64,000 bases of DNA from Dermacentor variabilis (GCF_050947875.1 NC_134570.1:108387122-108451121), one strand, 5' to 3'. Shown: positions 30,941-42,110, counted from the first letter of the stretch. Numbers and translations are program-made. Notes: a model not told the origin generated them from the sequence alone.

Positions 30941-30944
<4 letters not shown>

Positions 30945-32273
30945 ATGTAAGTTTTTTGTGGCCCGTACATGCTGTATGATTATTTCATGCCGCGTTTAAA
31001 GAAAGCCCGCGAAATAAGCACGCAACTGCTCTCGTGGGCTGTGGTACTGCAGCGCTGTCAACAGTGCTTCGAGCCGCCTATCGCTTATCAGGGACGACGC
31101 GACGCTTCCTTTGCGTGTTCCGCCGCCGAAGATGCTGACGCACTGTGACGAAGCGCGGTTCAGAGCGCTGCAGTACGACAGCGCATAAGCGCAGTGACGT
31201 GGTTTTACTTCATATTTCGCGGTCTTTCTTTAGAGGGCGAAAAAAATAATCACTTTGCATGTACGCTGCAAAGAAAAAAAAATGGATCGGTCGTTTCTGA
31301 ATTCCCTCTACAACGTGACGAAACGCACTTGGGTCCGAAAGTGAATTTTAAATCTTTTGCATAATTCGTCTTAGTTAAATAACCAATTGACCGGAATACA
31401 AAAAAAGTACTCCGAGGAGCGCCACACGACGGCAAACCATATATCAAGGTTTCATTCAGCTGCGGTTAACCAAAACACCCTAATACATAAGCGCAACCAC
31501 GCACCGGCATTGCGCAAGGTGCATTCATTAAGCCTCCGCGGCTGCGAGAGAGTTCGGTTAACAAGCGGATGAGGAGGGTGCCGTATATATACACTACGGA
31601 CTGACCGTTGATGAAGTACACGGGATTGGTTCCCGCCGAGCTGCGTCGGGCCATGGTATCCTCTGACCGGCCGTCGACTCGATTCGTCGGACAAGACTCC
31701 CGTATAATAATCCCAGAGAGATGTCTTCGGTCGGCGCAGTGGTTCCGACAGTGGACACAAGCTTGTGTCCGCATGCACGCTCTCGCGCGCCGAGCGAAGC
31801 AAAGGGGGCGCGCACAGTAACAGATCAACTTGGCATGGCCGGCGTCCTCGTATACCTACACACATGCAAACACACACATACACACACGCGGCCGCGTATA
31901 TACGTATAGTGCAGCAGTCGCGCCGCACGCTGCGGCGCAGCCGTCACAATCGCGAGGCCTCGACGGAGGCGGCGGCGGCGCAGCGTTCGCGATAAATAAG
32001 ATGTCCCGGCTCCGGCACGGCGCAAACAGCTGGCGGAGGAGATGCCCTACGCGGCAGCAGCGGTTGCGACGCCCGGCAGCTGCGCGGCCACAATCCGATG
32101 CCCTGCCGCCTTGTCGCGTAAGCCGTGCACATATTGCGTGGCGGCCGCAGGTTCTGGCCGCAAAAAAGATTGCGGCTAGCCGCACCGCTGAGTTCACATT
32201 TAAAAAAAAGAAAAGAAAAAAAAACTGCATAGAGGGAATTTTGGCGTTGCGGTAGTTCAGCTATGGTGAGAGC
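30941..32273. other. GC-rich stretch, no firm gene
   Basis: 31,500-32,170 is CpG-rich with TATATA motifs at about 31,585 and 31,896. A possible short exon starts at ATG 32,001 (MSRLRHGANS...) and meets a GTAAGC donor at 32,118, keeping phase 0. There is no similarity or downstream partner to confirm it, so no gene is called. Confidence 0.25.
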
Positions 32274-32299
32274 GACGGTTAGTGTATACACTAACCGTC
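32274..32299. repeat. Perfect 26-bp palindrome
   Basis: GACGGTTAGTGTA followed by its exact reverse complement. The inner 'GTTAGTGTATACACTAAC' type motif is largely repeated immediately downstream (32,299-32,313). Confidence 0.9.
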
Positions 32300-32311
32300 A
32301 GTGTATACACT

Positions 32312-32381
32312 AACACGAGGATTAGACAAGTCCACGTAGTCTACATGTAGACTATACGTGGATTTGTCTAATCCTCGTGTT
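32312..32381. repeat. Near-perfect 70-bp palindrome
   Basis: Left arm AACACGAGGATTAGACAAGT pairs with the mirrored arm ending TCTAATCCTCGTGTT. Only one mismatch and a 2-nt bulge occur; the centre is CTACATGTAG. Confidence 0.9.
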
Positions 32382-32680
32382 TGCGCGGCTCCGGACTTTC
32401 TCGTGGTTTTGTTTATTTTACTAATTATATTTCTCAATTTCCGAGTCATTCGTATATCTATAAACGCCCGAAGACGCGTATAATCGCTGCAGTCGGGGTC
32501 TCCTTTGGGGGGCTCTCCCTTGATGACAAAGGTATTTCGCAAGTAAGCATGCGGAAGTCGGACAATTACGACGATATGTACGCCCAATTTTTTCTAGGCC
32601 CAGTCGAAGCCGTTTCACATCCTTTGGTGACCGTATCATTGACGTGTCCACTGAAGAACATGTTATTGTCCTAAAGAAAA

Positions 32681-32905
32681 ATTGAATTATGGGGTTGTAC
32701 ATGCCAAAACTACGATCACATTATGAGGCGCGCACCGTTTCCGGGACTCCGGAAACTTGGACCACCTGGTTTCCTTAACGTGCACCTAAATCTAAGTGCA
32801 CGGGTGTTTTCGCCCCCACCGAAACGCGGCCGCCGAGGCCGAGATTCGATCCCGCGACCTCGTTCTTAGCAGCCCAACACCATAGCCACTAAGCAACCGC
32901 GGCGG
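32681..32905 (-). mobile_element. tRNA-derived SINE (family B), copy 3
   Basis: Minus strand, diverged. Head '...GCGGTTGCTTAGTGGCTATG', B box 'GGTCGCGGGATCGAATCTC' and 3' block ending in a GGCATGTACAACCCC-like form. Target duplication not clear. Confidence 0.85.
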
Positions 32906-32948
32906 ATACGTTAATGCGCTATTGCACAGTGTAAGAGGTATCCGTGCC

Positions 32949-33412
32949 TTAAGCCGCGTTTACATGAATGCGACAGAATGCGACAGTATAGGGCATCACA
33001 TTTTCTAGCGCATCACGAGTAATGCGATGCGCCAACGTTTACATGTAGCGCATCACCCCTGGTACGATGGTGGCGGCTCCCGGTGTCGCACATCGAAGGC
33101 AAAGCAGCGCATCAGACGCCTACGGCGCCGCGCCGAAGCTCGGCGAGCTAGCTTCTGGCGTTGAAGGTAAAGCAGCGCTTTCAGACGCGTTCGGCGCCAC
33201 GCCACGCCGCAAAGCGAGCGCAGCAGATCAGCAGTACTTTCAATTTCCCAGAATTCCTGACGCGATGCGATCGCGTTTACATGCACTGCGAAAGTCGACT
33301 TACTCGTCTCAATCCCACCTCGGTCTGGCGCATTAATATGACGCGATTTCCTAGTGCATTAGGCCCGTTTACATGGATACGATACGCCAGTTGTTGCATT
33401 CTTGTAAACGCG

Positions 33413-33418
<6 letters not shown>
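32949..33418. mobile_element. MITE with GCCGCGTTTACA terminal inverted repeats
   Basis: Left end TTAAGCCGCGTTTACATGAA; right end CTTGTAAACGCGGCTTTA is its inverted counterpart. Internal 'GTTTACATG' motifs recur four more times in both orientations, and there is an internal direct duplication ('AAAGCAGCG...CAGACGC...TCGGCG/CGGCGCC' at 33,100-33,205). No transposase. Ends abut a (TA)n tract. Confidence 0.75.

Positions 33419-33503
<85 letters not shown>
33416..33503. repeat. (TA)n microsatellite
   Basis: About 86 bp of uninterrupted TA between a MITE and a SINE tail. Confidence 0.96.
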
Positions 33504-33507
<4 letters not shown>

Positions 33508-33915
33508 GAGAAGAAAGAGGGTTAACCGAGGGGCGCGATTTTTATTAGTCATACCATAAGAAGCCAACAAACACTGACACCAAGGACAACATAAGGGAAA
33601 TTACTTGTGCTTAATAAATGAAATAAAGAAACGATAAATTAATGGAAATTAAAGTGGATGAAAAAACAACTTTCCGCAGGTGCGAACCGAACCCACAACC
33701 TTCGCATTTCGCGTGTGATGCTCTACCAATTGAGCTACCGCGGCGTCGTTTTCCCATCCACTTTCTTGGGTGTTTATGTGTCCTAGTAGAACCCTGGGAG
33801 CGTTAGCTTTATGTGTCCTAGCAGAACCCTGGGAGTGTTAGCCAGCGCCACCACTCACAGACCTTGGCGGCGGACGTGGAACGTCTTTTTGCCGCAGGCA
33901 TCCCGAGAACGAAAT
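33504..33915 (-). mobile_element. tRNA-derived SINE (family A) in a composite repeat
   Basis: On the minus strand: 'GCCGCGGTAGCTCAATTGG' (A-box-like, about 33,745) then 'GGTTGTGGGTTCGGTTCG' (B-box-like, about 33,690). A body and a tail 'CCCCTCGGTTAACCCTC', 'TTTCTTCTCC' follow, next to (TA)n. The tRNA-like head keeps anticodon-region and T-arm similarity but has no proper acceptor stem or terminator. Upstream (33,773-33,842) a 38-bp segment with 'TATGTGTCCTAG' is tandemly duplicated, and the repeat seems to extend to about 33,915. Other copies: 11,024 (tail only) and 62,570. Confidence 0.82.
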
Positions 33916-34439
33916 TCACGTTCTCGTGAATTTATGCATCCCTCCCTCCCTCTTTCTCTCTCTCTCTTTCTGACGAGCTGCTTGCGCGGCGGGATTCGTT
34001 GCAGCTCAGCGACGTCACACTTTTATGCGGATCGATTAAGCGATCCGTCCTGTAGTGTGAATCCAGCTTTAAAGGGCTTAACCTCGTGCGCAGGTCTTCA
34101 TGCAACTCGAAACTTGACGAAACACAATGGCGACTTATTGATAATTTTAGTGTTAGAAAAAAAAAGATTTTATATTTATTTAGCAGTCGCGCAATTGAAC
34201 CAGATATACTTGTCTTTAATGTTTTGTCAATTTCAGTTTAAACGAGCACCGCCGTATGCTTTGTGACATTGCTTACTGAAGACATACAAACGAGACCGCG
34301 GTGTAATGTTTGTCATGGGCGAAACTGCTTCTGATAAGTGGTCGTTCAAAGTAAAGGAAAGGGGTTTTTCTTCAAAAGTATTTAGTTAGCCATTCTGTGA
34401 GGGTATTAGCTTTCTATCGCTCACGTGGGAGAGTTAGCG
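33916..34439. other. No feature recognised
   Basis: Pyrimidine-rich (CTCT) patch at 33,945-33,970; otherwise no structure seen. Confidence 0.3.
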
Positions 34440-35095
34440 GTGTTGTGTGATTCCTGACCTAGAGTGTTTATTAGACAACCGTTCTACCGATTTTGTTGAA
34501 ATGTGTTGCAGTTGAGAAACAAAATGAAATTCTAGCAACTGTAGGAAGCAAATTTTTGATGTATTGCAATCTTTTTATATATATGAAAATTTGTAACTTA
34601 AAAGAAGCGCATAGTTTACAAATCAGTAACTCTTTAACACGAAGAGGTATCGCAGTTCTGTAAACTGAAACGGTTAGTGCAGCTCAAGCGGACACATTTT
34701 ACGTATAAATTTTTAGTTTAAGAGGAAGCTTTAGGTCGGGCCCAACCCCGATGCCGCCTATTCAAATACATGTAACACGCAGAAACGCTTTTCTGAGATA
34801 ACCACTCGGCTGGCTTTAACAAAAATTGTTGCCTTTGGGAGAGAAAGTTAAATTCTGCTAATTATTGGAAATATTGATTTACGGTCTGGATGTTTTTTAA
34901 TGAATTTTCAAAAATTGGTAATTTCAAAAAAAATATGCAAGCATGAAGTTTACCTATTCGTAGCTCTGCACCAAGAACAAATATCGCAGTTCTGTAAACT
35001 GCATCTCTTAGAGTGTCCCAAGCGGACAAATTAGATATATCGATTTATATCTTACGTGACCCCGTTACATAGTTTACCAGACTTTCGCAAAAATC
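34440..35095. repeat. Family Q repeat, copy 2 (internally duplicated)
   Basis: The block 'ATCGCAGTTCTGTAAACTG' occurs twice in direct orientation (34,649 and 34,985), each followed by 'AAGCGGACA...'. Between them, 34,725-34,830 is the inverse of 55,190-55,310 ('GAATAGGCAGCACCGGAGTT' there). A/T-rich and non-coding. Confidence 0.6.
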
Positions 35096-36839
35096 TTACT
35101 CGCATATTAGTCGCCTATCTGATAGCCATGTATAGACCATTTTTTCGTAGGCGCCGCCATATTGTGAACGCAGTGGCGCCGCCTATGAGCAGTGCCATAC
35201 GGGCTTGGGTGAAAGCGGTCTTTGGCACGGCAAGTATACGCTCTGGCGTTTGTTTTCGCGGTCGTGCGGTCTGTTTAGTATGACGTGTGTCTTCTACGTG
35301 GTAAACGGTTCTGTGAGACGCGCTGAAGTGGTTTAAGGCTGGTTTAATTTCTGCTGGCGTTGAGGTGGACGGAACACGCAGCGCGATGTGTGCGCCCATA
35401 TTTGAGCCCACAATCAGCCTCGGAGATCAATTGTGTATTTCTGAATGTTCCAATTGCAGTATTATTGAATTAATAGAAGTAATATTGCAGTATTATCATG
35501 TATTTACCAGCTGTGGTTTAGGAGCCATGAAACATACGCGACAATCGTAACAGCGTGGGTACCGTTCTGCTACGATAGGAGCTGTGATGTTATACTTTGA
35601 CAAGCGTTCAAACTGTTCGCTGCAGGTTACATTGCGTGACTACTTGGTTCGATGGATGAGGTTTCCGCCCCTGAATAAAATAGTTTTGGCAAGCAATAGT
35701 AGCATATCTTAAAGTCTAAATTAAGCTTGTCCAGCAAAGGGACTCTTTACGAACTGCGCGAGCGTCCTAAGCAGTGGTAGGTGCTGGATTACAGATATCT
35801 TTGTTCTATATACCGCATGGTCCAAGCATACAGCATCAGCGGTTATATATTCATAAACGTTGTGCGGCGTGACTATGCGAGGTCATATTGCGGCGTTAGC
35901 CTGTTTTCTCTTGCTTTTTCGAGAAAGAGGATGATAACCGAATTTGTTTTGTCGGTTGTGTTCGTTCCGTTCTCTACGACGCACTCACACGTATTACGAA
36001 AAGTTTGTCCTTAAAAATAGGCATCGAATTCTTTTTATGCGATCCCTCTCATATAGGATGGCTGTATACAGGCCAAACAGGCAATGCCGAAGCGCGCAGC
36101 TTACATATGTATCGTGCTGGTTCACCAACCGCAGTGATCGATGTGTAGAGCAGCGCCATCGGCATATGCAGGAAGGCTAGCGTAGACATATGGTAATTTG
36201 AAGCGTACTAGACTAGAAATGTGCGAGAACGATGCCGGTGCATCACAAATATTTGATAGCGCCTGCCGCTTAGATGTTTCGTGGTTGCCTTAAGTTGGCC
36301 GTGCACGAGCATGCGCTCTTATGCTTTATGTTTTACTCCCTACGCCATGCTATCAGATAGTGAGCGGATTTACCATTTCATGCTGCTAATACAGAGACAT
36401 CGGTTTTTCTTTGTTGAATTAAAACCGATATAAGCAAAATAGTTCACAACACATACACACACCGCGACTGATAATGTGCGTACACCGCGGCTGATAAAGC
36501 GCGTCACATTTTTGCGCCCCCAAGAGATATTTCCGCCTACTGTAGTTACCGATGCACCGAAAAGCTTACCTGACGACCTTATATGAACGGACATGGCGTA
36601 AATTTCACAAAGTACGATCTAAAACATCTCGAAATTGTTCCGCAGCACGCGACAGCAATACTTTCAAGCAGCGCCGCGCCGGATCGCCCAAGCAGGAGAG
36701 GAGGAAAGGCTCTTTGCGCGCCCTATCCTCCTCGCCCGATGAAAAGGTCTCTAGTACATCAACATTGTCCGCTTTTGATGTGATATTAGATTAAATTTAC
36801 AAAATTGTGATAACGTTTTTCATTGCTGCGTCACCGATT
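35096..36839. other. No gene recognised
   Basis: 35,130-35,400 is GC-rich with 'GGCGCCGCCATATTGTGAAC'-type text. No domain, splice pattern or terminal repeats could be supported. Confidence 0.3.
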
Positions 36840-37330
36840 TGTAAACACGATAGTTAATTTTTTCTGGGAATTTGCAATTTTCAACAGTGTTTATTAAAAT
36901 ATTGACGGCCTAAGTTAGAAATGTGCTACCAACAGTCACTAGATCCCAACTTTTTCTTTTAAATGTAGCCAACCACACCAAATTTTCTGGGCCGGTTGCC
37001 GAGAAAGACGGTTTCTCCTTTCCCATGAATTTATGTAGGAACCCCCTAGCTAAAGCTTCCTCTTCAGAGAAATTACTGCTATGTTTATGAGGGTTTCTTT
37101 ATTGCTGAGCTGCACTTGTACACTTGATACTTGAGTTTCTTGGAATTTTCAAATTAATAATCTTTCTTAAACTATTATTGACGTTCTAAACTTAGCACCC
37201 ACTTCTTACAGATACTAGGTTTTAATTCTACCTTTTAAACGCAGCAGGCCTCATGAAAATCGGTGTAGTGGTTGCAAGAAAAAAAAAAAACATTTCTTCG
37301 TTCCCATGTGTTAGATAGCATCGAGCTCCC
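36840..37330. repeat. Family Q repeat, copy 3
   Basis: Includes the uninterrupted version of the sequence into which the Gmr1-like LTR element inserted (36,850-37,060). A second diverged unit (37,120-37,320) repeats the order 'TGGAATTTTCAAATTAATAA', 'TTGACGTTCTAA', 'CATGAAAATCGG', 'CATTTCTTCGTTCCCATG'. Confidence 0.6.
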
Positions 37331-37467
37331 GAGCTAAAGCCTCGCCCAGCTGTGTTGGGAAAGCCACGGAGCGGATGAGTTCTGGCCAGACTCGGGTTGT
37401 TCTTGGAGAAGAATAACCTCGGCACCAACATGAAGACCGAATTTCGGCGTGGGCAGTCATCCATAGC

Positions 37468-37860
37468 GTGGTTGACCTGGTGTCTACCACTGAACAGGAG
37501 AGAAAGCGTCGGTGGCTTGTAGGGGCAGTCTTCTTAGGCACCAAAGCCGCTTATGACAACATTCTGCACGACCCCGTTCTTGATACTCTGGACATGGAGC
37601 CAGTAAGCTGCCTCTACGACAGGAAAATCTTCGTGCCTACAGCAGATGACGATAATGAGCGTCACTGCGTTAACCGTGGAGTTCTGCAAGGAGTGGTACT
37701 GAGAGGGGGGGGGGGGTCTATACATTGTTGCCGCGATGGGTCTCAGCGGTGAGCTACCGGTCATAGCGCACATCAGCGTGTACGCGGATGATGCATCTCT
37801 GGGGCAACGCGTCCGCAGATGCGCGCAAACGCTGCTGTGAGCTGTGTGCTAACTACCTAC
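37468..37860 (+). pseudogene. Reverse transcriptase relic of a non-LTR element
   Basis: The plus-strand frame has 'AVFLGTKAAYDNILHDPVLD' (compare FLDVKGAYDNVSHE in the I-like ORF2), 'RHCVNRGVLQGVVL' (RT PQG block, degenerate), a G11 run that shifts frame, then 'ISVYADDASLG' with the catalytic YADD. Only the RT palm survives, with at least one frameshift. Confidence 0.7.
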
Positions 37861-38221
37861 GCCGTTTCGGATCTATGCAAATGGCAACAGCGAAGTGCGC
37901 TACAGTTACTGTCACGTGCAGGCACGTATCCAGGATTTTTTTTCGGGAGGGGGGGGGGCACCCAAGGCAAATGAGGGGAGGGCTACCTTTACTAGTGTAA
38001 ATGTGAATAACGCCCGCCATTCGCCATAGAGACGCGTAAATCCGCGTGAAGCCGCAAAAGAGAAATCAAATAAGTTGTATCTCACAGGTACGCCTGTGAG
38101 ATATATCTCTTCTTTACTTGGCAAACAAGGAACCACGTCGAATAGACTCGCGCAGGAAAGAAGCGCAGGAAGAGCACTGCCAAGAACAAGTAAACAAACG
38201 AAAGTACAAAATAAAGATTTC
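37861..38221. other. Short repeat and hairpin, no gene
   Basis: 37,915-37,975 has 'ATCCAGGATTTTTTTTCGGG' plus a G9 run, a phrase common in tick intergenic DNA. A perfect hairpin (11-bp stem, 4-nt loop; TATCTCACAGG arm) lies at 38,078-38,103. Confidence 0.4.
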
Positions 38222-38272
38222 TATCATCATCATCAGCCTATTTTATGCCCACTGAAGGACGAAGGCCTATAT
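38222..38272 (-). mobile_element. Short RTE-like 3' end
   Basis: Reverse of the 22.1-kb block: 'ATCATCATCATCAGCC', 'ATGCCCACTGAAGGACGAAG', 'GCCT'. Very short, 3'-terminal only. Confidence 0.55.
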
Positions 38273-38724
38273 CTATAGTATATTTCTATAGTAGCATACT
38301 GTCGTGTCCGCTGCAGGAGCGGTGATGCAAGCAAAAGACTGACGCCACTCCGATGTAGCCACGAAACCAAAAAGCCCCGTGTTTATTAGACAGCCGCTTT
38401 TTATCCCTTTTGCTCCATGACGTCACAGCCTGCGCACATGAGTGCTGAGTCAGATCAGAGAACCGATAACACTACACATACAACTTAAAAAACAGCGGTT
38501 GGCAACCAAGGCACACGGATGGCGAGGGGTTGTGTTACTCCGCCAGCCAATCACAGAAGCAAACAAAATCGTCGTCATGCGACCATTTCAATATGGCGTC
38601 GTACTTGATAGCTCCGGGGCGTCTGCTGTTCTTGAAGAGTCTCTTCATCGACGGAAGCAATGAGGTGTGCAATAGAAATGGAGAAAGCGTGTGCAGTCTG
38701 AGCATTTCACTCTTCAAAAGTCTA

Positions 38725-38962
38725 CCCGCCATGGTTGCTTAGTGGCTATGGTGTTGGGCTGCTAAGCACGAGGTTGCGGGATCCAATCCCGGCCACGGCG
38801 GCCGCATTTAGATGGGGACGAAATGTCGAAAACACCCGTCTACTTAGATTTAGGTGCTACGTTAAAGAACCCCAGGTGGTCCAAATTTCCGGAGTCTCCC
38901 ACTACGGCGTGCCTCATTATCAGATCGTGGGTTTGGCACGTAAACCTCCATAATTAATTAAA
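38725..38962 (+). mobile_element. tRNA-derived SINE (family B), copy 4
   Basis: Full length on the plus strand: CCCGCCATGGTTGCTTAGTG, B box 'GGTTGCGGGATCCAATCCC', 3' block 'GGTTTGGCACGTAAACC', AATTAATT tail. TCTTCAAAAG is duplicated at 38,711-38,720 and 38,963-38,972. Confidence 0.92.
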
Positions 38963-38972
38963 TCTTCAAAAG

Positions 38973-39954
38973 CCTGCGGTTAATTTCACTGCTGAGCCCG
39001 TTTTGCTGATGAAATTTCACTGCCCCCCCCCCAATTGAATTGAAACTTCACAATAAATAGTTGCAGCGAAGCAAGCATTTTATTTCACTTCAATAAAGAA
39101 TTAGGCTTTCGCCATTCCACTATGATGGGCAAGGGAAAACGTATAAAGTTGCGCACTAATAATTTTGTTTTTCTGGTTACCGCCTTATTTGGGTAACAGG
39201 AAAAGTTTGAAGTGCGAATTATTTGCAGCCTCTCGAGGAACAGTGGCTGGCGGTTACGAGGGCGTGCGCGGGGGGCTTCATTGCAGGCTTAAGTTGTATC
39301 CGACTTTAGTGGCGTTCTTTTTTTATTAGCTCTGGAAGAATTATAGAGAAATATATGTTTGCGGAACAATCACAGTTCTTTTGGGTCCATCGTTTACTGC
39401 TCTACCAAGTTAAGTGGCAAAACCGACTCGTATTGTTATTTGGGAAGTTGCGTAAGGATGCGTGGCTGCCAGTGCCGTAAAACCGCGTAGGGCGCAGGAC
39501 GCTGCGGTTCTAGACGTACTACGCCCGCTGCGGAAGGTTAGAAAGACACCTACATAAGCACAGCAGAGAAGTGGCTACGTTTGGTGGCTCGAGGAGATAC
39601 CGATAAATACCGTCATCCAAAAGGAGTGAAAAAGGCAGCAAAATGTTAACCACCGAATAGCTGTCAAGTCTCAACATTGATTTGGCGGCGCTTTAGGAAT
39701 GTGTGTGAGGATTGGTGGTGTAGGCGAGGAGGGGGCGGGGGGGGAGTACGCCGTTTAATTTCGCCCCCCCCTCGGTACGTGCCTGCTCACGTGGTTTGTC
39801 ATCTGCCACTGCCCAATTACTGTAGGGATAAGAGAAATAAAAGGAGCAATAGGTTTTGGCAAACTTTTCAATAAAAGCTTTCACTAAAAAGCCCCCGTTT
39901 CTCCAAAATGATTAATAAAAAAAATTTAGTCAAAGTAAAAGCTTTCGTTCACTT
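38973..39954. other. No gene recognised
   Basis: Poly-C/G patches at 39,024-39,032 and 39,730-39,772. No coding similarity. Confidence 0.3.
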
Positions 39955-40012
39955 AGAGGGACTCTAAAGCGAAACACTAAGTCATTTTAGACTGATTAAG
40001 TATTGTTAGATA
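39955..40012. mobile_element. Half of a TTAA-type MITE
   Basis: 'TTAGAGGGACTCTAAAGCGA', 'TTTAGACTGATTAAGTATTG' matches the inverted right end of the MITE at 61,957-62,471. The other terminus is missing. Confidence 0.55.
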
Positions 40013-40293
40013 CGGGACCGTTTCCTGAGCCTACTTCGAGTTCACCAGACCACATCGAATCGCACCACAGCTAATTAAGGAGCGCTGAAGCACGGATACC
40101 ACATTCCTGAGGCGCGGTACGTGCAAATAAGTTGCCGGCCCCCACTTTGTGTGCCGCAGCTGGAGCTATTCACTGTTTGACTCTTCCCGAAAGTGAAGCG
40201 AGAGCCTGGCACTGTCGCGGGTAAAGTGGGTCCCGAAGCAAGACGGCTGTAATGCACCGTGAAAACCTGGCAGCGTCGCCCCCATCCGCCTAT

Positions 40294-40750
40294 TGTGACG
40301 GCGCATTGCAAGTCAGCAAGGCAAGACCGCAGGGAGAAATAAGCCCTCGGACAATTGGGGACCTAGCAGCGACTCCCTCCGCCGGGTGTGACACCATCGC
40401 ACGAGCGCCTACCATTGGCCGAAAATGACGACACCAGAGCGGGCTCGCCGATTGGCCGAAAATGGCGTCACCTGAGCGGGCTCTCCCATTGGCCGAACGT
40501 GACGTGTCTTCGAGACACCGAAGGGCTTAAAAGACACAGAACGAGCGCATTCCTAGAGCATTCCTAGAGCATTCCTTGAGCATTCCTTGAGCATCCCTTG
40601 ATTCTTCTCTTTCGAGCTTCTTGCCGCGGGCCGCAGCGTCCGAGTTGCTGCCGGCCCGTAATGACTTTAGGACTGTTAATTGACTCTCACTGTAAATAAT
40701 GTAAACAAAACTCCCAAGTTTTCATCCCGAAGTACTCCTCAACTCCTACA
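40294..40750 (+). repeat. LTR 1 of the TRIM-like element (457 bp)
   Basis: TG...CA bounded. Contains four or five 11-bp 'GAGCATTCCTA/T' units (40,545-40,600), two more than LTR 2. Promoter-like 'GGGCTTAAAAGACAC' near 40,525. A few substitutions separate it from LTR 2. Confidence 0.8.
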
Positions 40751-41017
40751 ACTGGTTGCCAGCGGTGGGATCGCCTCCAAATGCAACAACTGGTGGCAGC
40801 GCTACGGATCAACCTTCGTCGAGAGAAATCCTGAGGAACCCGGAACAGCGAAAAAGAGCCTTCGTCCAAAAGGAGTCCCGAGGAACTTGGAACAGTGAAG
40901 AAGAGCGAGTCTTCGTCCAAAGTAGTCCTGAGGAACTGGGAACAGCGAAGAAGAGCGAGCCTTCGACCCAGGGAGTCCTGAGGAACCGGGAACAGCGGAT
41001 TATCCCCATCCGCCTAT
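40751..41017 (+). repeat. Internal region: PBS-like sites and 47-50 bp minisatellite
   Basis: Two PBS-like sequences (TGGTTGCCAGCGGTGGGATC at 40,753; TGGTGGCAGCGCTACGGATC at 40,789) are followed by four units starting 'CYGAGGAAC' at 40,831, 40,878, 40,928 and 40,978, each with 'GGAACAGCGAAGAAGAGCGA'-like text. No coding potential. Confidence 0.75.
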
Positions 41018-41452
41018 TGTGACGGCGCATTGCAAGTCAGCAAGGCAAGACCGCAGGGAGAAATAAGCCCTCGGACAATTGGGGACCTAGCAGCGACCCT
41101 CTCCGCCGGGTGTGACACCATCGCACGAGCGCCTACCATTTGCCGAAAATGGCGACACCAGAGCGGGCTCGCCGACTGGCCCGAAAATGGCGTCACCTGA
41201 GCGGGCTCTCCCATTGGCCGAACGTGACGTGTCTTCGAGACACCGAAGGGCTCAAATGCACAGAAGGAGCGCATTCCTAGAGCATTCCTTGAGCATTCCT
41301 TGATTCTTCTCTTTCGAGCTTCTTGCCGCGGGCCGCAGCGTCCGAGTTGCTGCCGGCCCGTAATGACTTTAAGACACTTAATTGACTCTCACTGTAAATA
41401 ATGTAAATAAACCTCCCAAGTTTTCATCCCGAAGTACTCCTCAACTCTTACA
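41018..41452 (+). repeat. LTR 2 of the TRIM-like element (435 bp)
   Basis: Colinear with LTR 1 apart from two fewer 11-bp units and scattered substitutions. Ends AACTCTTACA at 41,452. Confidence 0.8.
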
Positions 41453-41859
41453 GTATTCTTTCAAAGCTTGATCTTCATTAATTTCGCGGTAACATGTTAC
41501 CTATTAGGAAAATGTGACGGCCGGACATAAATATATGTATATACATATATTTCATTTATTTCCGATACCCCAGCGCTGGTACGACGGGATTTAGAAGTAT
41601 TTTCTCGTACTTGTTCCGCTGTAGCACGTTAAAAGCTCTCAAAATTTGCTAACAAGTTCAACCTATGGCTTGTCTTATGTTGTAGTGCATGTTTACCGAT
41701 AAAGACGTGTCTGGGCCCAAGCAGACGACACAAAAATCCGTGACGTCACGGCGACGTGGCGCTGGAACCTCCAGGCGGCGGCGCCACCTGCGTTTTGCCC
41801 TTACGTCATTGTTGGTTTATCCAGACTCCTTTCACACTGTCTCGTCACTCGCACAAAAG

Positions 41860-41861
<2 letters not shown>
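41453..41861. other. No feature recognised
   Basis: No coding or repeat structure identified. Contains a short ATATATGTATATACATATAT palindromic patch near 41,535. Confidence 0.3.

Positions 41862-41945
<84 letters not shown>
41862..41945. repeat. (TA)n microsatellite
   Basis: About 83 bp of uninterrupted TA. Confidence 0.96.
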
Positions 41946-41948
<3 letters not shown>

Positions 41949-42110
41949 GCGCGACCTGCGGGGATTTCTCTACGGTTCCTACTCTATTCTTTCTCGATGC
42001 ATTACTTAATTCGCAATTTCATTCTTTTTCCCTTGCTAAAGAGTAGGCAGCCGTTGACCCTCGTTCGGTGGCAGTTGCCCGCCCGCCTCCCCCTCTCAAG
42101 CCGAATAATA

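Larger units (their letters stand above)
40294..41452 (+). mobile_element. TRIM-like LTR element without coding region
   Basis: Two LTRs (40,294-40,750 and 41,018-41,452) start TGTGACGG and end TACA, and enclose only 267 bp. Orientation is set by a TTAAAAG box and 'AATAATGTAAAYAAA' poly(A)-type sequence. After the first LTR comes 'CTGGTTGCCAGCGGTGGGAT' followed by CGCCTCCAAATGC, closely resembling the leader of the Gmr1-like element (12,256-12,300). The internal region is a four-unit minisatellite with no frame. No matching target duplication was found, and 14 bp upstream of both LTRs are identical, so the structure may be a recombined remnant rather than a simple insertion. Confidence 0.75.

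Noticed and set aside
32001..32117. Possible short first exon with GTAAGC donor
   Set aside because: Arg/Ala-rich composition from CpG-rich DNA, no partner exon and no similarity; not enough support to call.
33670..33750. Possible tRNA gene on the minus strand
   Set aside because: Same family A SINE head; it continues into the SINE body and tail without a tRNA 3' end or terminator.
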